NCBI GenBank assembly: GCA_029891345.1
Contig: CM056999.1
Location: forward strand, 28,245,418 to 28,309,417
DNA from: Dryococelus australis
Taxonomy: Eukaryota > Arthropoda > Insecta > Phasmatodea > Phasmatidae
DNA: 64,000 nucleotides
Direction of reading: 5' to 3'
The translations under genes and the position numbers were made by a program. The notes under the pieces were generated by a model that worked only from the letters and a program-made list of their open reading frames with translations, had not been told where the DNA came from and made no database searches. Below, piece after piece: positions 55,498-64,000 of this stretch. Every line of letters begins with the position of its first letter. The stretch's first letter is position 1.

Positions 55498-56824
55498 ACA
55501 ACCGTCGGGTGAGACACCGTCGGGTGAGACACGAGATGAACGGTGACACAATAAACTTACGGTATATGGGCGCCAGTGGTGTTTCCCCAGTCACTGCACT
55601 GTTGAGATTCAGGGTTCTGAATGCTGCGAGTTCTGTGTGTCCATCTCACCCAAGCATACTAACAAAACACTGTGCAATACTAAACTTTTAACACTGAAAA
55701 TGAGGCGAGGTTGCTGTCAAGACAAGGAAAGACTTTATGTACTGATAATATGGTGTTTATTTTACCAATCGTACAAAAATATGCCAGGATGAATTTTACA
55801 TCCTGAAACTTGGACGTGTCTAGCTAAATCCGTTGGGTGCTCCCCAGCTCGTAATTTGTCTAGCCCACTCCTAGATGGATGACTTTTACCGTGGTGTTTG
55901 ATAACACAGCCTTCACAATAAAAACGGTCTACAGCCGCCAGACATTGACTTGGCGGCGGTTAACTATGTGGTTGCAAATTATGTGGCCGTAATACAGTCA
56001 AACATGAAAATGACCCTGAAATACATACATGAAAATAAAGCCCTTAAAATTGCACGAATCAATTATACAGAAATTTCACTGAAATGCCTTTAATATTGGC
56101 AGATGGCGCTTGATTCAAAGTTGCGCTGGCCGCGTGGCCTCTCAGACATATTTCTCCATCTCGTTTACATTCAAAAAGCCCCGAGGGCACAAATTATTAA
56201 TTTAAGAGGAAGCATAATGCTGGGGAATGTCTGGTAAAACGTACGCAAAGCAAAGGTTAAGAGGTACACTAAAGTGAAACTATTGTAATCTACATCAGTG
56301 CAAAAAGTTTGAGGTGCTTACGTGACAGTGTCTTACCTCGCTGGCTCTCCTCGACAGATTTCCCAAAGGCAAGCGTCGCGCGGACCTACCATGGCCGCCT
56401 ATGGGGTTCAAACAAGTAGAATTGCTATGCACACCGAGTAAAACTTTTATATTTTTTAATAAATGGCACAAAAATAATTAAAATATTGATTTACATTTTG
56501 TATTTAAACTGTTAATTTTCTGTATTCTTTCAGTGTCTTTTATAATGGCATTCACGCCAGAATAGTAATGATCTTAGTCTTCGTGCAGCGCACATTTTGA
56601 ATTTATAACCAAACATTGTGCAACATTTTAATGAACATACAGATTTTAACATTTAATAACACTGAGCACTGAAATAAAGAAAGACATGTTGAACACTTGA
56701 AAACATAATATTCCTGTGGTGGGAAAGTTCAGGTTATGGCCTTTTGCGCATGTGCGTGCCCACGTGTCACGTGAGTGGTGAGTGCTGTCAGGGTTTAATG
56801 CGTCTGGCTGTTAGCCAGCATCAA
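55498..56824 (+). mobile_element. Unclassified repeat family, copy 2
   Basis: It begins ACCGTCGGGTGAGACA (the 16-base start is doubled) and ends with the hairpin CTGGCTGTTAGCCAG and CATCA. Shared with 32,007-33,888 (opposite strand): the start, GGGCGCCAG, ATGCTGYGRGTTCTGTGTGT, GTGCAATACTAAAC-like sequence, GTCGCGCGGACCTACCATGG (about 56,375) and TTAGCCAGCATCAA. It is about 550 bp shorter than copy 1. No protein domain is visible. It cuts off the Helitron helicase. Confidence 0.72.
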
Positions 56825-57645
56825 CTCTACGACATGAAGTCATCTCTCCAATGATTGTTGAGTATTTACGGATGAGTCCAGGGCTCGCAACTTGCAGCTG
56901 GGAACGCGCAGCTCTCCCCACTCCTCGAAACAAATCTAAAAATAAGATTTTACTGGGACTTGCGACCTCCTATTGGCTGAAACTTAAATCACGGTGTGAG
57001 CTTCGAAACAAAAATAGCTAATAATAAGGGGGAAAAAAGAAGTGAGAAAAAAAACGTAATCTCAAAAGTGACGCAACCTCACTCAGATCCTGAGAACTTG
57101 AAAGTGCCACATAACACAGATAACAACTGAAATACAGCCCCACGTTAAAACTGATAAAGCCCTTACTTCTACACGTGGCATGAAAGTAAAAATTTAGACT
57201 ATTATACTCACTGACATGCTAAACTCAGGATTTTAACTAAATGTTGGATGGAAAACAATTATAAAAACTTTAAAAATTTATATAACTTGCAATGCTACAA
57301 GTTTTTCAACAAAGCAAAAATATATTACAAAGAAAAAAACTTATGTTAGATATAGTAATGGAAAGTATCAGCATAATCTAAAATAAGCGAGGCATCAAGC
57401 TGAAATGTTACAAACGGGAAAATATAAATACTCCTGTCCCTGGAAAAATGCATTTTTCGAAATGTTCTATCAACTCTATGAAATATTATCAATGGTTTAA
57501 ATTTTATTTTCCGTAAAACCTATTTTTTGTAAAAGGTGAATAGTACAACTGAACACCTACGTAAAAGAAAAATACGTACTCAGGTAAGCATGCTGGAATG
57601 AAATCCGTACAGCAAAAATTAAACCTAAAAAAAAAAATAGTGGTT
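56825..57645. other. AT-rich non-coding gap
   Basis: Nothing recognised. The helicase frame does not resume here. Confidence 0.45.
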
Positions 57646-57659
57646 TAAATTTTGTGTTA

Positions 57660-58411
57660 TATACGATTCATAAGTTGCTGTTATTTTTACGGTCGGTTCT
57701 GCATTTTGAGTCAGTTTTCTATCATGCGCCATACTTCTACTTTTTCTTGTGCGCACTGTTCTTTTATCTCCCGGACCTCCATGGACACTTGTTGTTGGTT
57801 GAGGATGTATACAAACAAGTTGTCAGCGCACGTTTCAGCTGGAGTAGTTTGTTTATCTTCACGGGCCGCAATCTGTCGCAGTAACATGGGTGGAGTTGTG
57901 CCATTATTTTCCGGCAGCAGTACAGTTCCCCACTTTTCCTTGTCTCTGGCGACCTCTTGCTCGTTCGGATAACGGGAGACAGCATCTGGCAGATGGTTGT
58001 CCTCCCCAGGCACGTGTTACAACAACAAAATCAAAACACTGCAGGAGCATTGACCATCTCGTTAACTTACTTCTGGCTTCTAGCATTTTGTGAAACTACA
58101 ACAAGCACCAGTTGTCGGTCCTCAGAGTGAACCTCCTGTACTCTTAAGTGAACGTGGTACCTTTTAATGGACCAGATGATCGCCAAGCATTCCCTTTTTT
58201 TCACGTCGTATCTTTTCTCCGTGTTGCCAAGTTTGGCTCTAATATAGTCGATGACACAACGTCCTTGGTTATCACTGTATTGAAAAATTACCGCACCGAA
58301 GCCTTCCTGGCTCGAATCTGTCTGGAAGTACAAGTGCCGGGTAGTATCGATACGTGCTAGGGCGTGACACTGTGAAAATTGGTATTTTACCTCATCAAAG
58401 GCATCTTGCAT
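57660..58411 (-). pseudogene. Gypsy RNase H and linker
   Basis: The frame 58,411-58,067 reads LYFQTDSSQEGFGAVIFQYS, with the catalytic Asp in TDSS, then YDVKKRECLAIIWSIKRYHV (RE-C-x-A-I-IW). The next frame, 58,013-57,711, starts MPGEDNHLPDAVSRYPNEQE (the end of RNase H, PG-x-x-N-x-x-DALSR) and continues into the Lys/Glu-rich linker that precedes the integrase zinc finger. The integrase itself is not present. Confidence 0.85.
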
Positions 58412-58424
58412 CGCTGCATCCTAT

Positions 58425-58805
58425 TTAAACTTCTTGGTGGGTGAGAGCATCTCCGTGAGCGGGGCTGTGATTACTGCAAAATCCCGTACATACTGTCTGA
58501 GCCAGTTTGAGACCAAATAATTTACATAATCTTTTCCATGTTGTTGGTATAGGGTGCTCCTGAATTATTTTTAGCTGTTCTGGTGTGGGAATGTTTCTTT
58601 CCCCATCGACAAGGTGGCCGAGGTACCGAATACTGACTTTCCCTATGCTGCACTTTTTATTTGCACAGGTGAGGCAGTTTATTACAAGTTGTTCCAAAAC
58701 TATAGTTAGGTGATGTTGGTGGTCTTCCCACGTCTCCGACCACACTACATCAAGGTTGGCCATGGTGAACTTGCCTGTGATCCCGTCAAGGACGAGGTAC
58801 TCCAA
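58425..58805 (-). pseudogene. Gypsy reverse transcriptase, C-terminal part
   Basis: MANLDVVWSETWEDHQHHLT matches the segment after the catalytic motif (usually YLDDIVVWSxxxxxH); YLDD is reduced to NLD. Next come LTCANKKCSIGKVSIRYLGH, LVDGERNIPTPEQLKIIQEH and PIPTTWKRLCKLFGL, the thumb. The N-terminal two thirds (about 400 bp) are absent between protease and this segment, showing an internal deletion. Confidence 0.88.
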
Positions 58806-58814
58806 AGATTAATC

Positions 58815-59050
58815 TTATCGGATTTCCCTTGAAACTAAGGCATATACACACGTTTCAACATCTCTAATCTTTACATTAAGTTGGGTAATACCAATGACGT
58901 GACTTGTGCCAGTTAAGGTGGCAAGCTCAACAGATAAATTGGTAGGTTGTATGTCGGTAGGTTTGACAAGTTCTTCGTGGACAAAGTTATTTGAAGCCAC
59001 AGTGTCGATCAAAGCAACAGTTGAAACACTTGAAATACATACAGGTACCC
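58815..59050 (-). pseudogene. Gypsy aspartic protease
   Basis: The motif reads ALIDTVASNNFVHEELV. Gypsy proteases have ALxDTGASxxFV; the catalytic Asp-Thr is kept but Gly is Val, which should disable the flap-facing loop. It continues LATLTGTSHVIGITQLNVKI, typical of the family's second half. Confidence 0.85.
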
Positions 59051-59226
59051 TTAATAACTGGTCAATGGCAGTACTCGTCCCAGATAGGTGTTGGTCGCAT
59101 TGTTTACTTCGGACTGGGGTGCTGGTGTTGACACGGCAGAGTAGGGAAGCACCTGTGGTGGTCCTACCCCATAGGTGTATTTCCCTTTGCCGCTGAGGCT
59201 CGATTTGGGCACTGCCTGTGCCAATA

Positions 59227-60672
59227 TTACTGCTCGTCCATGCAGATGCAGTATCTTGACAGCACGGGGTGGGTGCGGCTCATGTGCTGCTTTTCCCTGT
59301 AGCGGTCACTGTGTTTTTCTGTGGCGCTCTCCCAGTCATGTGTGCAGGTGAACTGCTTGGGCAGGTCAAACCCTGGCGCGGCGTGTTTACACGTTTCGCG
59401 GAAATGTGACTTGTCCTCCAAGCACTTTTTGAGTTCCGCGAGTCCAAAAAAGTAACTGTGCCTTGGCTCGGGGTTGCGTCCAATACTCACAGTAGCCCTG
59501 TTAAACTGCTGAAAACCACTGTATACCATGGGGCACAGGGCCGGGCAATACACTGGAAGCACTATTTTGACAATTGATTCCAACAGTTCTTCCGGCTGGA
59601 GATGTTGGTAGTGTCTGTTGGCAAGGCTGATTTTATTGCTCACAAATGTCTCCAGATTCTCACCTTGTTTCTGCTCCTCCATGAACAGTGACAGTTGTTT
59701 CAGTGTGTAGTATGTGCTGGTGTATGGGGCCGTGAATTTCGTGACAAACTGCATCCAAGACATGTTGTACTCTGTTACCGAGCGCCACCAGTCTCTGGCA
59801 TCACCTGTTAACTGAGCTCCAATAGCGTTACGCCATTCTTCCACACTGACAGCGTATCTTTGCAGCCTGCTGGTGCTCTCCGCTAGGAAAGCATTGGAAT
59901 CCTCTTTTCCTTTTCCGACGAACATCGGGAATGTTTTAAAGCATGATGGCGTAGCGGTTGCATGCAGCTCTTGATGTCTGATGGGTGCTTGGACTTGGTT
60001 ATGTATCTGCCGGGGCAGTGGAGTGGGTGTCACACATGGTTGGCACTCGTACCATGCTCCCCTTTGCAGCAGCTGTCTGTCACTGTTGACATTGTTTACA
60101 TCGAGGTGTGTGTTGTGGTTGTGGACGCTGAGCGGTACACATTCCTTGCAACGAAATGTCTCTTTGCATTTAGGATGGTACTGATTGTTACACAAGTAAC
60201 ACACTGCAATGGTATGCCCCTTCCCTCTGCACAGTCAAGCTTGGCACTCACTCACTTGGCGTTCTACAGTTGGTAGAAATGCATTGGGTACAATCAGCTA
60301 TGCTGGTTCAGGTTGGTTGTCATTATCTGCTGCGTTCCCTATAGGTGATGTACATTCTTGACATTTGAAGTCATCACGATGGACTGCAGGCCATTCTTCA
60401 GCAGACAAACAGGTGAAATGCATTCCCACTTGGCAAACTTCACAACAGATGGTATCGTTGCCAGGAGCGTCACAGCCAGGGCGCTTACAGAGTACTGCCC
60501 TGTTTGTGGATGCTGTAGGGGGCACGAACAAAACATTCCTCCCCTCGGATCTGCAGCGGCAGATGTTCGCCTGCAGGTCATATTTGGCGTATGAATCCAG
60601 TGAAATGGCTTTTCCGCATGATGCACATATCTCATCCATGTCCCACATGTTGGTTAGAGAATCCATGGTCAC
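59227..60672 (-). pseudogene. Gag with tandem PHD-type fingers, two in-frame stops
   Basis: One reading frame runs from the ATG at 60,672 to the stop at 59,227, broken only by TAG at about 60,298-60,300 and TGA at 60,235-60,237. Residues about 10-115: ICASCGKAIS, then CKRPGCDAPGNDTICCEVCQ, GMHFTC and FKCQEC, a C4HC3 PHD pattern. After the first stop a second finger: SECQA (stop) LCRGKG, VCYLCNNQYHPKC and FRCKEC. Capsid: FPMFVGKGKEDSNAFLAEST, LTGDARDWWRSVTEYNMSW, FKTFPMF and LEDKSHFRETCKHA. TGDARDWWR is the gypsy L-x-G-x-A-x-x-W block. The two stops make it a pseudogene, but its single frame makes the domain order directly visible. Confidence 0.85.
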
Positions 60673-63600
60673 AAACCCACGTGCGTGAAGGGTTTCTTCA
60701 GGGTTATCTCAGTAGACCTGACCTGGTGGGGTGCGGTGTCAGCGCGTGGCTGGTCCGTACCACGCACGCACGCGGTGACGTTGAAAGAAAGTCCCAGTAC
60801 ACTGTGACATCATGGGTATTTTCGCCCTACGAGGTGCAAAGGGGGTTCAATATACGCACAAGAATATGGCCAAGCTCACTGACCCGCATGTTTCCAGGAA
60901 CAATTGCGGACATCCAGTATGCGAAAATTTCCCCCACGTGCTTCATTTTTCACGACGCGTGTCTTCTGGCGACTAAGTTGCTGTGCCATATGACTAGCTC
61001 GGCTGCTTGCGGGAGATGGGATATGCCTGATTAAGATACACATCTCTTTCCATACTGATGGATGCGGATACAGTTGAGATGTTCCCAGGGCACCAGCTTC
61101 TCTACGTCTCAGAAAAGCACCAGGATCTCAGTCTCTCAGGGTCGTTACAGGTTGACAGCCTGTGACGGCATCCCCCCGCAGCACAAGACTTCTTACGTAT
61201 TAGTTAAATCACTGTTACACAACTTACACTGCCCTATGCGTGGTGACCCAACGATGGGTAACACTTACTGGAGAGGGCCACATCCAGTGGTGGAAATTAA
61301 ATAATTAATAAACAAGACATGGGTTCCAAATAAACGAGTTGTATTACCTAAAAAAGAGTACACTGGTAACACGCACAAGTCCGTGTGTCTGAAGCAGGCC
61401 TGGCACACAAGGCCTGCCAGGGGGCGATGCGGACGAAAAGTGCAGAAAACCCTGTGAAATTAAATGGGCGTTATGCTGTCCGGGGTCGCGAGTCGGCGGA
61501 TAGGAGGGTCGGCACACAGGAGGAGAAATAGAAAAGGTTCCGGTATATTACATTTAAACTGTTGAACACTACTTTCTTAGAATAACGATGAAGCTCCCTT
61601 GACAAGCGCTGCTATGCGCATCTACCCTTGATGACCCACTGTTCCAGACTAAAGATGATGGAGCGGAGATACCGCATACTAATGGTCATCTTCCCGCCAG
61701 TATCTCTAGGGAAATGTTCGCAAAATATATGTATTGAACAAATACATAAGAAATTGGTTGCTGACAGAAAAAACAATCAGGCAAATTAGTTGCGTATTTC
61801 TGTAGTGTTAATATTCTTCGGGAAAATCTTAGATCGCTGTTGCTAAATGTCTTTCGTAAAGCAGAATATTCAGTAAATGCTGTGACAGGCATGCAGAACA
61901 CATACACACTCTTTAAAAAAAATACAATAAATACACATTACACATAAAATCCCTTTTGAATCAGTGATATTAAATTAGCTCAAATTTAATAGACTAACTG
62001 TTAAAATTTTGTGTGGTGAAATTGGCAAGATGGCCACCGGAACTGCAAGCATTTTTGACTGGATATTTTAATAAAAAGGATAAATGTGAGTTACGCCTTT
62101 AGAACAAAATGACACATGACAAAACACTGCAAAAATAGAATAAAGAATTATGAGCACTTCAGTTTGCTACTACGTGAGCTCACATGAACCACGTGGGCAA
62201 ATACTTAATAATAAAACCCACTTTATTGTAGGGATGCAAATAGGATATAAAACTTCCTCGGGCATGCATTAGGCTCTGCTTTTGAGGGATCACAGTTAAT
62301 CACTGAAGTAAACGCATAACATACTGTTTATTAGTGCGCTGTGTGTCTTTCAGAACACTGAACGGTTCCCCTAATCTGTTCCTGCATGAATGGCTCACTA
62401 CACACAAATACACTGGTGCTCGTAATGCGGTTGGTGCAACGGTGAGCATAATCAGTCTTGCCCCCGAGTGGGACAAGTCAAGAATGAAGATTGGGGACGA
62501 GAGGGCTGGCTACCACGGCAGCGTTCTCCTGCTAACACTGAGAGAGAAATTTATTGAAAGTACATAATTACAAGTACACTAGACATTGCAATGAAACATA
62601 AACAAACACCGATACAATTAACAAGAACTTTCGGACATGTTAGAGTGATTAACAAGTGTGTCAGTCTTTGGTATGTTAATTGCCTGCATGCATTAACTAC
62701 GGAAAACAAGCCAGAATGGGACAGCAAGGCACGTGAAAGCAAATTAAAAACAAACATAAATTTTGTAAGTTACGTTAGCACTTTGAGACACGTAGATCAA
62801 ATTATGAAAACAAAGTAATACAAAGCAAAAGAATTAAGTTTCGAACAATTGACATGGCAGAAGCCGGAACTGCCGGGAAGTTTACATGTTCCATTTACTT
62901 TTATTGAAATAAATTAATATTGCCCTTCTAAATAAACAAAACACATTATTCAACACTAAAAAATTATGAAAATAATTACGAGTGTCATGGTCTCGTGTTT
63001 TGTAATAGTTTCAAACCCCACATGGCTTTTCACTCACAGGTTTACTATGCCTCACTTAAAGGGAGTTAAACAAAGATAACACGTAGCCTTGTTAACTAGT
63101 GATTCTGCTGTATGGGGCACTGTTTATAATTGCATTGTATACACATAATGAGAACACTCTTGGAAGCTGGGGTTAGGTGGGTTCTAACCCATTCCTGTAC
63201 GAATGGCAGAGATGACCCATGCACGAGGCGCACGGATGTGCATACCCGGTGCACGAGCAGAGCTTCAGTCAGTGGTTTGTCTCCCTAGGGGAGCAGTAAG
63301 GGCGACATAAATTTGTTATGAAAACATGTATGGGGATGACATGGGTTGACTTGATGATATGGGGTCAAATATGGGTTATAAATATAAAGGCTATGAAGAA
63401 TTTGGAAGGAGATTGGTGTGGAAATAATTACCCGGTTGGCGCCAGACGTCGCCGTGGCTGCATCAGTGATGATGATGCGGTATAGCTGAGATCTCCATGG
63501 TGCTCTTGGGGTGCTGTGGGTCGATCACCCAGCCAAACTTTCACATGATGATCTTGCTGTTGTTCATCTTGTACGGGGGCCTCGTTGTTTGTTAAACGAG

Positions 63601-64000
63601 GGGCTGTTCAGGCTGCCCAATCACCGCATGGTATTGCATATTATTGAAAATACTCGACCGGTGCAATCAGAATCCCTACACATAGATTGTTAGGGCCAAA
63701 CCACACGCCCATAAATGCTAAACACGAACACTTTAAAATACGTTGCAGCACACATGAAAATAAATAATTACCCTTGAAAATTCACACAATACTTGCATAA
63801 AAAATGGCGGGTTTTAAGGTACTCGTGTCCTGAAATGCCTCTCTGCGACTGAAATAAAATGCACTGGTCAGTTCATGCTATTTTATTCAACGACTTTACA
63901 GTCGCCTCCAGGAGGACAACTGCTAATGATGCTCGCTTCTGGCCTGCGACGAAGGCTACACTGATAGAGATTTTACGCTATATGGTAATTACGGGTGCTG
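60673..64000. other. Mixed stretch with only weak coding hints
   Basis: The segment 60,673-61,550 is GC-richer than the rest. The plus-strand frame 61,062-61,304 ends GNTYWRGPHPVVEIK, which recalls the closing motif of gypsy integrases (YWxGPxxVxE), but nothing else of an integrase is visible, so I do not call it. The frames 60,591-61,034 (147 codons) and 62,334-62,567 show no family resemblance. From 61,550 to 64,000 the sequence is AT-rich with no recognised feature. Confidence 0.4.

Larger units (their letters stand above)
57646..60672 (-). mobile_element. Ty3/gypsy element with PHD-type fingers in gag
   Basis: On the minus strand, from high to low: PHD-type fingers and capsid in one frame (60,672-59,227), protease (about 59,050-58,815), the end of reverse transcriptase (58,805-58,425), RNase H (58,411-57,960) and the linker to integrase (57,950-57,660), where it stops. 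Integrase, the first two thirds of reverse transcriptase and both LTRs are missing or unrecognised. It is a different family from the gypsy at 26 kb and the one at 12.8 kb. Confidence 0.88.

Noticed and set aside
61062..61304. Gypsy integrase C-terminus on the plus strand
   Set aside because: Only the last fifteen residues look right; no core or other domain is nearby, so the evidence is too thin.

Overview
Eukaryotic genomic DNA, AT-rich, with no operons and no convincing complete host gene. Broken relics of several metazoan transposon classes fill most of the recognisable sequence: Ty1/copia, Ty3/gypsy, BEL/Pao, mariner-like DNA transposons, a Helitron helicase, a tRNA-derived SINE and small palindromic elements. 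BEL/Pao and mariner-type elements together point to an animal. The particular mixture and the low density of host sequence fit an arthropod, probably an insect with a large, repeat-rich genome; the species cannot be told from the sequence.

Layout. 1-8.2 kb is AT-rich non-coding DNA with a five-unit tandem array of ~150 bp, a short duplication and a ~0.4 kb inverted-repeat element. 8.2-8.9 kb is a decayed mariner-like transposase (minus strand). 8.9-12.8 kb has nothing recognisable. 12.8-15.6 kb is a decayed Ty3/gypsy pol (minus). 16.9-23.4 kb is a copia element (plus) with both LTRs, a primer-binding site and a polypurine tract; its reverse transcriptase is split at the catalytic YVDD motif by a ~1.8 kb insertion.

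26.1-45.1 kb is the most structured part: a three-level nest. A Ty3/gypsy element (plus; gag to integrase 26.4-29.9 kb, integrase tail and 3' LTR 44.3-45.1 kb) was split by a second copia copy (minus; 29,937-44,322) flanked by the 5-bp duplication CATAT. That copia was then hit twice: by an ~8.1 kb LTR element (34,647-42,748) flanked by GCATA and by a 1.9 kb unclassified repeat (32,007-33,888) flanked by AGTT. The 8.1 kb element carries tandem PHD-type zinc fingers upstream of its capsid gene, has long LTRs with a tRNA-like B box, and shows no recognisable reverse transcriptase or integrase.

46.2-48.5 kb holds a 107-bp near-perfect palindromic element and a mariner whose left arm is an inverted copy of its own transposase 3' end. 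48.8-49.1 kb is a tRNA-derived SINE (minus). 52.1-52.4 kb is a BEL/Pao integrase tail (minus). 54.6-55.5 kb is a Helitron helicase relic cut off by a second copy of the 1.9 kb repeat family (55.5-56.8 kb). 57.6-60.7 kb is another Ty3/gypsy element (minus), unrelated in capsid sequence to the 8.1 kb one but also beginning its gag with tandem PHD-type fingers. 60.7-64 kb has only weak coding hints.

The genes do not form a host pathway. They are polyprotein fragments of retroelements and transposases, nearly all inactivated by stops, frameshifts, deletions or later insertions. The points of most interest are the reconstructable insertion order, the recurrence of PHD-type fingers in two gag proteins, and the fold-back mariner.
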